This document shows, in pieces, positions 15,651 to 24,332 of a stretch of DNA of 64,000 nucleotides. The position numbers and the translations under genes are program-made. Location of the stretch: the NCBI GenBank assembly GCA_030425925.1, contig JAUHZO010000005.1, forward strand, positions 202,306-266,305, given 5' to 3'. The notes below the pieces were generated by a model. It had not been told where the DNA came from. It ran no database searches and saw only the letters and a program-made list of their open reading frames with translations. This DNA is from Alphaproteobacteria bacterium (GTDB lineage Bacteria > Pseudomonadota > Alphaproteobacteria > Rhodobacterales > Rhodobacteraceae). Every line of letters begins with the position of its first letter. Positions within the stretch are counted from its first letter, which is position 1.

Positions 15651-17152
15651 TCGGGCAGGCCCACGCCCCGGTAGGCATCTTTCATCAGGTCCCGCTGGTC
15701 GGGCTGACGATAGGGTGTGCTTTCGAGCGCGGCGCTCAGCGTGATGTCCGGCACGATGCGGCGCAACGCGTCGGCCATGCGGTGCGCGTCCCTTGTCCGG
15801 CCCGCCGCCCAATAGGCGAACATCAGGAAGTTCACCCCGGTGTGGTACGACGGAAGCTCGGCGACGACCTGTTCCAGGATTGCAACGCCGGTATCGACTC
15901 GCCCCGCCAGGACATGGCAATAGCCCGCCCCCATGCGGCAATAGATGGCCATGTCCCCCAACGGGTCGAGCCGGACACCCGCATCGAAGGCCCCGATCGC
16001 CTCGTCATAGGCGCCGATATAGCTGAGCGGCCAGCCTGCCGCGAGGTTGACCAGCGCCGAATTGGGGCACAAGCGCTGTGCGCGGCGCACGGCCTCGGCC
16101 CCTTCCTGCTGGCCCCAGCCGGAAAAGGCGTGGAACTGCCCCGAGAAGGCCAGCACGAGGGGGTCGTCGCCGGCTTCGGCCAGAAGCGCCTGCGCCAGCG
16201 GCGCGACTTCGAGGTATTCTTCCCACGAGATCATCCGCGCGCCGCGGGCGATCAGGTAGGCACGCACCTTCCACGCTTTGGCCATCTTGTATCCGGGATC
16301 GCGCGCGAAGGCCTGATCCAGAAGGGCTATCCCTTTCCGGAAATCCTCCAGCGTCCGGACTCCGTAGACATGCGGCAGGGCGCGCAGCACAAGATCATAG
16401 GCGCCGAGGTCCTCGGTCGGCTTGGCTTGCGCGATCCCGGCCTCGGCGAACATAAGCCTCGGCTCAACCGCGCCGGCAACGCGCGCGGCTATCTCGTCCT
16501 GCAGCGCGAAGACATCGTCGGTTGCCCCCGTGAAGCGCTCTGACCAGATGGTGCGGGCGGTCTCGGCCTCGACCAGTTGCACGGTGACGCGCAAGGCTTG
16601 CCCCGCCTGCTGCACCGATCCTTCGACGGCATAGCGCACGCCCACCTGTCGCGCGACATTGGACAAGTCTACCGGTTGGCCCTTGAAGCGGAAACTCGTG
16701 GCCGCGGCGATCACGAAGAGGCCCGAGAGCCTGGACAGGCTGGCGATGATGTCCGTGATCAACCCATCGACAAGATAGTCGTTTTCGGAGGTGGCCGACA
16801 GATTGGTGAAGGGCAGCACGATCAGCGACGGCTTGTCGGGCAGCGCGGGGCCCGAGGGCGGCGGGGCCTCGGGCCCCTGGACAGGTTTGTAGCCAACGCC
16901 AGGCACCGTTGCGATGGCCTTGGCCCCAAGCGCCTTGCGCAGGGCGCTGATCTGGACGGAAAGATTGCCCTCTTCCACGGCCAGCCCGCCCCAGACATTT
17001 TCCAGAAGTTCCGCCTTTGAGACCACCCGGTCCCGGTGTCCATCCAGATAGGCCAGCACATCGAAGGCGCGCGCCCCGAGGGCGACGGGCGTGCCATCCA
17101 CCAGCACCTCGCGGTTGTCGTGTTTCAGGACGAAGGGGCGTGTCCCGGTCAT
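15647..17152 (-). CDS. Winged-helix/TolB_N-like/TPR regulator, paralogue 4 of 4
   Basis: This 501-aa cytosolic regulator has three parts. Residues about 5-95 are an OmpR/CadC-type winged helix (GARAFDVLAYL, VWGGLAVEEGNLSVQISALR, TVPGVGY). Residues about 110-235 are a TolB_N/FlgO-like alpha/beta domain (PSLIVLPFTNLS, DYLVDGLITDIIASLSR, VEGSVQQAG). TPR-like helices extend to the C-terminus. There is no membrane helix, unlike CadC. It is the last of four tandem paralogues on the minus strand; its ATG at 17152 overlaps the stop of the previous copy by 4 bp (ATGA). The winged helix is nearly identical among the four, while the TPR part differs. The signal and targets are unknown. Confidence 0.85.
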   Translation of the reverse strand: MTGTRPFVLKHDNREVLVDGTPVALGARAFDVLAYLDGHRDRVVSKAELLENVWGGLAVEEGNLSVQISALRKALGAKAIATVPGVGYKPVQGPEAPPPSGPALPDKPSLIVLPFTNLSATSENDYLVDGLITDIIASLSRLSGLFVIAAATSFRFKGQPVDLSNVARQVGVRYAVEGSVQQAGQALRVTVQLVEAETARTIWSERFTGATDDVFALQDEIAARVAGAVEPRLMFAEAGIAQAKPTEDLGAYDLVLRALPHVYGVRTLEDFRKGIALLDQAFARDPGYKMAKAWKVRAYLIARGARMISWEEYLEVAPLAQALLAEAGDDPLVLAFSGQFHAFSGWGQQEGAEAVRRAQRLCPNSALVNLAAGWPLSYIGAYDEAIGAFDAGVRLDPLGDMAIYCRMGAGYCHVLAGRVDTGVAILEQVVAELPSYHTGVNFLMFAYWAAGRTRDAHRMADALRRIVPDITLSAALESTPYRQPDQRDLMKDAYRGVGLPD

Positions 17153-18645
17153 TCGGGAAGCCCCGCGGCGCGCAAGGCGCCACCGTAGCGATCTTCCATA
17201 TCCCGGTCCCGGAACGGGGTGTTGGCATAGTAGTAGCGGACAGTCATTTGGGGCACCGCATTCATGTAGGCGGCGTTGAGGGCCACGGCCTTTTCATGCT
17301 GCCCGGCAAGTTCATAGGCCGCGACAAGGGCCTGTGTCGTCGATCCGAATCCGGGATCTTCGGCCCGTGCCTCTTCGAGTATCGCGACGGCTTCGTCATA
17401 GCGGGCGACGCCAATCAGGGCGTATCCATGTCCGGATCGCGCATGCGCGGCGTGGGGATGCAAGGGATTCAAACGGTAGCATGCCTCGAAATGCTCGATC
17501 GCCTCGTCGTAGCGCCCGCCATAGTTGCAGACCCAGCCAAGCGAACTGCGCACCTGGATGGAGTTCGGGTTCAGCGCCGTGGCCTGTTTGAGAGTCCTGT
17601 AGCCAAGCTCCGTCTCGCGCGCGAGATAGGCGAGGTAATGTCCAGCGTTGGCCAACACGATCGGATCCGTCTGCCGTCCGTTGAGCAGGCTGTAGGCCAG
17701 CGGTATCACCACGCGCCCCGCTTCGTACGGCACTGCGCGCGAGGCCATGGCCATCAAATGCGCGCGGAGCTTCAGAGACTTGGCATAGGCATAGTCCGGA
17801 TCAAGGGCAAGCGCGCGATCCAGGATGGCGCAGGCGGCCTCAAGCTCTTCCCTGGTCTGGACGCGGAACACCAACGGCGCGGCCTGCAAGGCCAGATCAT
17901 AGGCCTGCACATTGTCCGTGGGCTTGGCCCGGGCGCGGTCCGCCTCGGCGAGAAGGATGTTGAGTTCCAGCGCGCTGGCGGTGCGCTGCGCGATCCGGTC
18001 CTGAAGGTCAAAGACGTCATCCGCGACCCCCTCGAACCGCTCGGTCCAGAGCGTGTGGCCGGTTTCGGCCTCGACCAGTTGACTGGTGATGCGCAACCGG
18101 TTGCCGCCCGCCTGGATGGCGCCTTCGAGGATGTATCGCACGCCCAGTTCGGCCCCGATGTCCGGCAAGGCCACCGTCTTGCCCTTGTAGGCAAAGCTCG
18201 AAGAGCTTGCGATCACGAAGATGCCTGGCAGGCGGCTGAGCGTGGACACCAGATCGGCAACGATCCCGTCGACAAGATAGTCCTGCTCTGCCCGCCCGGT
18301 GAGATTGGCAAAGGGCAGCACGGCGATGGACGGGATGGTCGGCAGGGCAGGGCCCTTTGGCGCAGGCTTTGCCGCGCCCGTCGCAAGCTTGTACCCCACG
18401 CCGGGCACAGTTGCGACGGCCTTGGGGCCAAGCGCTTTGCGCAGGGCGCTGATCTGGACACTCAGATTGCCTTCTTCGACGGCAAGACCGCCCCAGACCT
18501 GCTCCAGAAGTTCGGCCTTGGAGACCACCCGGTCCCGATGCGCATCGAGATAGACCAGAACATCGAACGCGCGCGCCCCCAGCGGCACGGGCGTGTCGCC
18601 GACGATCACCTCTCGGCTGTCCGGATGCAGTGTGAAGGATGTCAT
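17149..18645 (-). CDS. Winged-helix/TolB_N-like/TPR regulator, paralogue 3 of 4
   Basis: This 498-aa protein has the same layout as its neighbours: winged helix (about 5-95), TolB_N-like domain with PSIAVLPFANLTGRAEQDYL and YILEGAIQAGG, then TPR-like repeats (ALNPNSIQVRSSLGW; YRLNPLHPHAAHARS). Its ATG at 18645 overlaps the TGA of copy 2 by 4 bp, and its own stop overlaps the start of copy 4. The run of coupled genes means the four are made together in one message. It differs from copy 4 mainly in the TPR half, which suggests a shared DNA site but different inputs. Confidence 0.85.
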   Translation of the reverse strand: MTSFTLHPDSREVIVGDTPVPLGARAFDVLVYLDAHRDRVVSKAELLEQVWGGLAVEEGNLSVQISALRKALGPKAVATVPGVGYKLATGAAKPAPKGPALPTIPSIAVLPFANLTGRAEQDYLVDGIVADLVSTLSRLPGIFVIASSSSFAYKGKTVALPDIGAELGVRYILEGAIQAGGNRLRITSQLVEAETGHTLWTERFEGVADDVFDLQDRIAQRTASALELNILLAEADRARAKPTDNVQAYDLALQAAPLVFRVQTREELEAACAILDRALALDPDYAYAKSLKLRAHLMAMASRAVPYEAGRVVIPLAYSLLNGRQTDPIVLANAGHYLAYLARETELGYRTLKQATALNPNSIQVRSSLGWVCNYGGRYDEAIEHFEACYRLNPLHPHAAHARSGHGYALIGVARYDEAVAILEEARAEDPGFGSTTQALVAAYELAGQHEKAVALNAAYMNAVPQMTVRYYYANTPFRDRDMEDRYGGALRAAGLPE

Positions 18646-20153
18646 GGCGGCAGCCCCAGGCCGCTGGAGTGCCGCGCGACAAAGGCAAGTTGTTCCGGCA
18701 ACTGGAAGGGCTGCACGGCAAGATTGCCGGAGATCGTGTACTCCGGCAGCAGGCGCATGACCTTGTCCGCCAGGACCTTTGCCTCCTCCATGCGGCCCAG
18801 AAGGTGATAAGCGTTCATCAGCGGCAGGATCGAACTGGAGTAATCGGGGTTCTCGGCATAGCCCAGTTCGAGCGAGACCAGCCCCGCCTCGACCTGCCCG
18901 GACAGCACCTGGCAGATTCCCATGCCAGAGTGGTAATAGCCGGTGCTCGGGCCAAGCGGGTCATAGCGGATGGTGCGCTCAAAACAGTCGATGGCTTCGT
19001 CGTAAGCCCCGACATAGGCCAGCACCCAGCCCGCGCCCTGCAGGACAAGCCCCGAGTTCGGTGCCATGGCGCGGGCCTGCCGCACGGCCTGCGCGGCAGT
19101 GGTCTTGTCCGCGGCCAGATACCCGTATGTCGTGGCCGCGAAGGCCAGCGCGAGCGGATCATTGTTGTGATCGCTGAGCAGGCGGCGCGCCACCGGCTCG
19201 ATCTCCTGCATGTTCTGTTGCCCGATATAGCGGCCGCCGCGCGCCAGCAGAAAAGCGCGGCATTTCCAGGCCTCGGCGAGGACATAGCCGGGATCCAGCG
19301 CGATGGCCTGATCCAGCAGATCCACGGCTGTGCGGAACGTGTCGGCCTTGGGCATCCGCAGGATCAGGCTGATTGCCTTCAGACACAGGTCATAGGCGTG
19401 CAGGCTGTCGGTTGGCGTGTCGCGGATGCGTCCCGCCTCGGCTTGGATCAGCGTGGGTTCGAGCGCGCCAGTGACTTCTTCGGTGATCTGGTCCTGAAGC
19501 GCGAATATCTCGGCCACGGGCCCGGTGAACTTCGCATTCCAGATGGTGTGGCTGGTGGCCGTCTCGACCAGTTGAACCGAGATGCGCAACGTGTCGCCGC
19601 CCTTCTGGATCGACCCTTCGAGCACATAGCGCACGCCCAGATCGGTGCCGACCTCGGCCAAGCTCACCGTCTTGCCCTTGTAAGCAAAGCTTGACGTGGC
19701 GGCGATGACGAAGATGCCGCTGATGCGGGACAGGCTGCCGATCAGGTCCGTGACGATGCCATCCACAAGGTAGTCGTTGCCCGCGTCACCGGTCAGATTG
19801 GCGAAGGGCAAAACCGCGAGCGACGGCTTGGCCGGCAGCGGCGGTGCGGCGTGCCCTTCGGTCGTTGCGGTACCGACCGTATCGGACGCCGCGAACTGGT
19901 AGCCGACGCCCGGTACCGTGGCGATCGCCTTGGGCCCCAGCGCCTTGCGCAAGGCACTGATCTGGACCGTGAGGTTGCCTTCCTCGACGGACAGACCGCC
20001 CCAGACCTGTTCCAGCAATTCCCCCTTGCTGACCACGCGCCCGCTGTTGCGCGACAGGTGCAAGAGCACATCATAGGCGCGCGCGCCCAGCGCGACGGGC
20101 CGGCCATCCAGGTGAACCTCGCGCGTTTCGGGGGAAAGCGTGATCCGGGTCAT
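18642..20153 (-). CDS. Winged-helix/TolB_N-like/TPR regulator, paralogue 2 of 4
   Basis: This 503-aa regulator has a winged helix at about 3-92 (EQVWGGLSVEEGNLTVQISA), a TolB_N-like domain (PSLAVLPFANLTGDAGNDYL, RYVLEGSIQKGG) and a TPR-like C-terminal half. The linker between domains (SDTVGTATTEGHAA) is longer than in copies 3 and 4. Its ATG at 20153 lies 3 bp after the stop of copy 1. It ends LGLPP, as copies 3 and 4 end in similar GLP-type tails. Soluble, with no signal peptide. Confidence 0.85.
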   Translation of the reverse strand: MTRITLSPETREVHLDGRPVALGARAYDVLLHLSRNSGRVVSKGELLEQVWGGLSVEEGNLTVQISALRKALGPKAIATVPGVGYQFAASDTVGTATTEGHAAPPLPAKPSLAVLPFANLTGDAGNDYLVDGIVTDLIGSLSRISGIFVIAATSSFAYKGKTVSLAEVGTDLGVRYVLEGSIQKGGDTLRISVQLVETATSHTIWNAKFTGPVAEIFALQDQITEEVTGALEPTLIQAEAGRIRDTPTDSLHAYDLCLKAISLILRMPKADTFRTAVDLLDQAIALDPGYVLAEAWKCRAFLLARGGRYIGQQNMQEIEPVARRLLSDHNNDPLALAFAATTYGYLAADKTTAAQAVRQARAMAPNSGLVLQGAGWVLAYVGAYDEAIDCFERTIRYDPLGPSTGYYHSGMGICQVLSGQVEAGLVSLELGYAENPDYSSSILPLMNAYHLLGRMEEAKVLADKVMRLLPEYTISGNLAVQPFQLPEQLAFVARHSSGLGLPP

Positions 20154-20156
20154 GGA

Positions 20157-21668
20157 TCAGCCCTCCGGGATGCCGCAAGCGCGTTGCGCGTCGCGGAACA
20201 TTTGCAGGAAGGGAGGGTACTTGTAGGGCGTCGCCTCGAGGGTGCCGCGGACGGTGATGTTCGGATTGATGCGCAAAAGCTCTGCCGCCATGCGCTTTGA
20301 ATCCTCCGTCCGCCCCAACAGCCAATACCCATTCAGCAGGATGTTGAGCGTCGATCCATAGGTCGGCGCCTCGTGGTAGGACAGTTCCACCAGCGCGACA
20401 GCCTCTTCAACCCGTCCCAACCCCATCAGGATCGGTCCCATGGCGCTGCGCACGAAACCGGTGTTGGGGTCGAGCGGGTTCAGACGCAAGGCGCGCTGGA
20501 TGTCCTCGTAGCCTGCCTCGAACCGGCCCAGATAGGCGTGGATCCAGCCCGAAGAGCCCAGCACGGCAACCGAATTCGGGTTCACCGCCTTTGCGTTCTG
20601 GATCGCGCCCAGGGCCTGCTCGGCCCCGTGGTCGAGAAAGGCGATGCTGTGGGCCGCATAGGTCAGGACCAGCGCATCGCGCGTGCCGCTGTCAAGCAGC
20701 GCATAGGCGTCGGGCAGCACGGGTGCTGCGTCCGATATCGGGATAAAGCGCCCCCCGGCAGCGATCGTATAGGCATAGAACCGCATGGCGCGGGCCATGG
20801 CATAATCCGGGTCACGCGCCACCGCTTCGTGCAGAATTGCGATGGCCCGGCCGAGATGCTCGGGCTTGGAGGTGAAGCGCATCAGCGGCTCGGCCTGCAG
20901 GCACAGGTCATAGGCGTGCAGATCGTGCTGGGGTTTCTCGCGGGACCGCACCGCCTCGGCGGCGCGCAGGGTGGGTTCGATGGCGGCGGCGACGCTTTCG
21001 GTCAGCCGGTCCTGCAAGTCGAAGATTTCCTCCATCGTGCCACTGAACCGATCCGACCAGATGGCGCGGGCCGTCGCGGCCTCCACCAGTTGCACCGAGA
21101 TGCGCAGCGTCCCGCCGGCCTGCTGGATCGACCCCTCGAGCACGTAGCGCACACCCAGTTCGCGCCCGACATCGGCCAGTTGAACGGCACGGCCCTTGTA
21201 GGCAAAGCTGGACGTCGCGGCGATGGTGAACAGCCCGGATATCCGGGTCAGCGCGCCGATCAATTCCGTGGTGATGCCGTCGACCAGATAATCCTGCTCC
21301 GGCCGCCCGGTGAGGTTGGCAAAGGGCAGGACGGCAAGCGACGGCACCCCGGGCAAGGCCGGTCCGTCGTGGACCGCAGCCTCGCCCCCGCCCAGGGCGA
21401 GCTTGTACCCGACACCGGGCACTGTCGCGATGGCCTTTGCCCCCAGCAGCTTTCGCAATGCGCTGATCTGGACGGTAAGGTTGCCCTCTTCCACGGCCAG
21501 CCCGCCCCAGACGGTTTCCAGTAGCGCCTGTTTCGAAACGACCCGTCCGGAATGCGCTTCGAGATGGACCAGCACATCGAAGGCGCGCGCCCCAAGCGAC
21601 ACCTGTGTTCCATTGAGCCTCACTTCGCGGGCGGTCGCATCGATGTCCAGCGTGTTCATCGCGGGCAC
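20157..21668 (-). CDS. Winged-helix/TolB_N-like/TPR regulator, paralogue 1 of 4 (operon head)
   Basis: This 503-aa protein is the first gene of the four-copy operon. Its winged helix (about 8-98) reads ETVWGGLAVEEGNLTVQISA; a TolB_N-like domain (PSLAVLPFANLTGRPEQDYL, RYVLEGSIQQAG) and TPR-like repeats follow. I take GTG 21668, which has GGAG six bases upstream; ATG 21659 in the same frame is a possible alternative. The 220 bp upstream (21669-21888) hold no gene and should contain the operon promoter. The promoter target could be the operon itself, as is common for local regulators, but no operator is evident. Confidence 0.85.
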   Translation of the reverse strand: MPAMNTLDIDATAREVRLNGTQVSLGARAFDVLVHLEAHSGRVVSKQALLETVWGGLAVEEGNLTVQISALRKLLGAKAIATVPGVGYKLALGGGEAAVHDGPALPGVPSLAVLPFANLTGRPEQDYLVDGITTELIGALTRISGLFTIAATSSFAYKGRAVQLADVGRELGVRYVLEGSIQQAGGTLRISVQLVEAATARAIWSDRFSGTMEEIFDLQDRLTESVAAAIEPTLRAAEAVRSREKPQHDLHAYDLCLQAEPLMRFTSKPEHLGRAIAILHEAVARDPDYAMARAMRFYAYTIAAGGRFIPISDAAPVLPDAYALLDSGTRDALVLTYAAHSIAFLDHGAEQALGAIQNAKAVNPNSVAVLGSSGWIHAYLGRFEAGYEDIQRALRLNPLDPNTGFVRSAMGPILMGLGRVEEAVALVELSYHEAPTYGSTLNILLNGYWLLGRTEDSKRMAAELLRINPNITVRGTLEATPYKYPPFLQMFRDAQRACGIPEG

Positions 21669-21888
21669 GTTTCGCTCCAGTCAGCACCGAAATTGGCGGG
21701 TGACGCCTCAGGTTGGGCCGGGAACGAAAAACGGTAACCGCGTGCCGGCCCTTTGCCTGTCAATCTAGCCATATGCAGCCTGCATGGAACCCAGGAAACG
21801 ATGGGGACCGCACGAACACATGACATGGGGCGCGCACACAGCCGTTCCGCCCCTTGCGACAGTCTTGCAGCCCGCAATCTGCCGTCGT

Positions 21889-22356
21889 TCACATCGCAAA
21901 GCCGAGGATGGCGGAGTGATGCTTGATCAGCGACAGCACCATGCTTGCCTCGGCACGTTCGGGGTCGATGGCAATGGCGCGCTCGAGCAACGTGTTGGCC
22001 GAGGCATAGGGCGAGCGCGACAGGGCTGTGATGATGTCGGCCGTGATCGCATCCGAGACGTAGTCCTGCCCGGGATTGTCCGACATGTTCTCGAAGGCGA
22101 GCACGGCGATCGAGGGCTTGTCAGGGCGCGGCGGCAGTTCCGCTGGCGGATCAGCGGCCGGCGCCGTCTCGATCTGGCGGCGCAGGTCCAGCTTTGTAGA
22201 GACACCGAGCTTGCGGCAGATCGTTGCGAGATGGGTTCGCACCGTCGAGGGGGCGAGGTTCAGGCAGTCGGTGAGTTGCTGATAGGTCGCGCCGCCGGCG
22301 AAGCCCCCGGCAATCTGGCGCTCGCGCGGACTGAGCGGGGCCCCGGCGCTGCTCAT
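21889..22356 (-). CDS. Internally deleted LuxR-HTH/TolB_N-like regulator (remnant)
   Basis: This 155-aa product starts with a LuxR-type helix-turn-helix (LSPRERQIAGGFAGGATYQQ, TVRTHLATICRKLGVSTK). It then has the first strand and helix of a TolB_N-like domain (PSIAVLAFENMSDNPGQDYV, ADIITALSRS) and jumps directly to one TPR-like helix pair (LLERAIAIDPERAEASMVLS) and a stop. Intact relatives are normally several hundred residues, so the middle is missing in frame. Its last codons overlap an 18-bp repeat also found in the neighbouring gene. The ATG at 22356 overlaps the old stop of the upstream gene (ATGA). It is probably non-functional, or kept as a small DNA-binding protein. Confidence 0.6.
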   Translation of the reverse strand: MSSAGAPLSPRERQIAGGFAGGATYQQLTDCLNLAPSTVRTHLATICRKLGVSTKLDLRRQIETAPAADPPAELPPRPDKPSIAVLAFENMSDNPGQDYVSDAITADIITALSRSPYASANTLLERAIAIDPERAEASMVLSLIKHHSAILGFAM

Positions 22357-23165
22357 GTCTGCGCGGCCTGCTGGCGCAAGGCGGCGATCATGCGCGCGTT
22401 GTCCAGCGCGATGACGCTCTGGTCGGCAAAGGTCTGGGCCAGCGCGGTGGCCTGTGCGTCGAAGGGGCGGACGCTCTGGCGTTAGATCGTGAAGGCACCC
22501 GCAAGCGCGTCGCCGGACATCATCGGGATCGCGACGAAGGATCGAGCGCCGCCAAGCACCGCGGTGGCATGGCGGAGCGGATCGTCGGTCTGGAAGATCT
22601 CTTCGGCCCGCACGTCGAAGATGTTCACGACGGCACGTCCTGTCGCCAGGCGGCCGAGACCGGTGCGGGGGCTGGCCGCAAAGACACCCTGGGCGTCGAG
22701 CCAGTCCCGGAACGGCTTGGGGATGCCCCGCGTATGGCTGGCCGCATACCGCCCGTGGCCATGATGCTCGAAAAGGATGCCGAACTCGGCCTCGCACAGC
22801 TTGAGCGCAAAGCCGAGGATGGCTGCCATGACGGCGTCGGTATCGCCACGCGACCGGCTGATGATGCGCAGCACCTCGGCCAGCGCCTGCTCGCGGCGCA
22901 GCGAGTCCTCGAGGCTCAGCGCCAGTTCCGAGATGATGGCCGCATGATCCGTCTGCATCTCGGCAGAGGGCAACGCGCCGTCGAGCCGGGCATGCAGGTC
23001 GAGTTTCGAGGAGACCTCGAGCTTGCGGTAGATCGTGGCCAGATGGGTGCGTACCGTCGACGGGGCGATGCCCAGCCGGGCCGCAATCGCCTGATAGGTG
23101 TCGCCCTGCGCATAGGCGCTGGCGATCTCGATCTCTCTGGGACTCAGGATTTCGTCAGGGGACAC
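22353..23165 (-). pseudogene. LuxR-HTH/GAF regulator interrupted by an in-frame TAA
   Basis: The frame encodes an N-terminal LuxR-type helix-turn-helix (LSPREIEIASAYAQGDTYQA, STVRTHLATIYRKLEVSSK), a helical linker with REQALAEVLRIISRSRGD, and a GAF domain (AILGFALKLCEAEFGILFEH ... FVAIPMMSGDALAGAFTI). A TAA at 22482-22484 stops it, yet the same frame goes on for 42 codons with the expected end of a GAF domain (RQSVRPFDAQATALAQTFAD, then QSVIALDNARM) to a TGA at 22353 that overlaps the next gene's ATG. GAF relatives have Tyr or similar at the stop, so this looks like a single nonsense change. The start is probably GTG 23165; the frame is open to a TTG at 23228. Confidence 0.75.
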
Positions 23166-23346
23166 GGGGGCGGCACATCCTTGGGCAGGGCTTTTGCCGA
23201 TCCTGCGGCAGCGGGCGGGATCGGGCAATCCTGCAGATGCTGTAGCAGAATACCGCAGGCATGGGCGCAGATTACTGCAGCTGACCGATATCGGCCTGCG
23301 CGGTCCGGGTTTACCCTGATCCCACCTTCAACAGGGAGATGGACCC

Positions 23347-23760
23347 ATGACACTTGAACAGACAGCGCGCGACTTCTTCGAAGCCTGCGAAACCGGCGGC
23401 GGCTGGAACGCCTGCAAGGGCCATTGCCATGACGGGGCGAGCTTTGCCTGTCAGGCGGACGCACTGGCCGACGTCACGACACTGGCCGACTATGCCGAAT
23501 GGATGAAGGGCCTGCTGGGTCCGATCCCGGACGGGCGCTACGAGCTTACGGCGTTCGCGACGGATACGGAGCGGGCCACGGTGGTCGCCTCCGCTGTGTT
23601 CCACGGCACGCAGACCGGCGCAGGCGGGCCGGGCGAGCCGACCGGGAAAACGGTTGCCTCCGACTATGCCTATGTCATGCGCTTTGACGGCGACCGCATC
23701 GCGCACATGACCAAGATCTGGAACGACGCGCAGGCGCTGCGCCAGCTGGGCTGGGCGTGA
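23347..23760 (+). CDS. SnoaL-like / NTF2-fold protein
   Basis: This 137-aa protein has the NTF2-like cone fold pattern of SnoaL-type proteins: N-terminal helix EQTARDFFEAC, internal YAEWMKGLLGPIPDG, and the C-terminal strand MRFDGDRIAHMTKIWND. Such proteins are small enzymes or binding proteins acting on hydrophobic small molecules; no specific substrate can be named. The ATG at 23347 follows AGGGAGATGG. Its TGA overlaps the next gene's ATG by one base, so it is the first gene of a three-gene operon with a GNAT acetyltransferase and an MFS exporter. Confidence 0.8.
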   Translation: MTLEQTARDFFEACETGGGWNACKGHCHDGASFACQADALADVTTLADYAEWMKGLLGPIPDGRYELTAFATDTERATVVASAVFHGTQTGAGGPGEPTGKTVASDYAYVMRFDGDRIAHMTKIWNDAQALRQLGWA

Positions 23761-24332
23761 TGACAACGCTTCGGTCTGCGATCACATCCGGCGTTGCAGT
23801 CCCCGGCGGCGTCCCCTCCGCCGACCGCATCAGCCCGGTGGCGGTGGCAACGGACCGGGACGCGCTCGATGCGCTGCTGCTGGAATACTACGGCGTGATC
23901 GTCGGCAAACTTGCAGCCGCCGGGGCACCCGGCGGCGACACGCCCGCTGGTCTCAAGGCCTCGTTCTGGCCCAACCTGCACTGGGTCCTGCCGCCGACCG
24001 GCCAGCTCCTGCTGGCGCATGGCGGGGCGAATCGGCTGGTGGGGTGCGCCACGCTGCAACCCGCCGGCCCGGACGCAGGGGAAGTCAAGCGCCTCTACTT
24101 CCGTCCCGAAGCCAATGGCAACGGGCGTGGACGCAGGCTGGTCACCGCGCAGATGGCGGCGGCGCTGTCGCGAGGCTGGCGCAGGGTTGTTGTCAACATC
24201 CTCAAGAGCAACACCGGGAGCATCCGCATCTTCGAGGCCCTCGGCTTTCGCTACATCGACCGCTACCCGGACTGCGTCGATCCGGTCGAACTGGATCCCT
24301 GGTTCGTCTACATGCAGCGTGATCTGCCATGA
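23760..24332 (+). CDS. GNAT-family N-acetyltransferase (copy A)
   Basis: This 190-aa protein carries the GNAT core: strand and turn GEVKRLYFRPEANGNGRGRR with the acetyl-CoA pyrophosphate loop (NGNGRGRRL) and the closing IFEALGFRYIDRYPD. The start is ATG 23760 (a GTG just before it is also possible), overlapping the previous stop by one base. It lies in an operon with a SnoaL-like protein and an MFS transporter, which suggests acetylation of a small molecule linked to transport. It is related to the GNAT at 25611 (shared FW...VLPP.G...L..VG...P..GE.K.LY.RPEA pattern). Substrate unknown. Confidence 0.85.
   Translation: MTTLRSAITSGVAVPGGVPSADRISPVAVATDRDALDALLLEYYGVIVGKLAAAGAPGGDTPAGLKASFWPNLHWVLPPTGQLLLAHGGANRLVGCATLQPAGPDAGEVKRLYFRPEANGNGRGRRLVTAQMAAALSRGWRRVVVNILKSNTGSIRIFEALGFRYIDRYPDCVDPVELDPWFVYMQRDLP

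Noticed and set aside
15647..21668. Tandem assembly duplication of one regulator gene
   Set aside because: The four copies differ widely in their TPR halves and linkers, so they are real diverged paralogues.
21889..22797. The truncated LuxR/TolB_N gene starting at 22797
   Set aside because: The extra frame is an out-of-frame reading of the upstream GAF gene; ATG 22356 with the ATGA overlap fits better.
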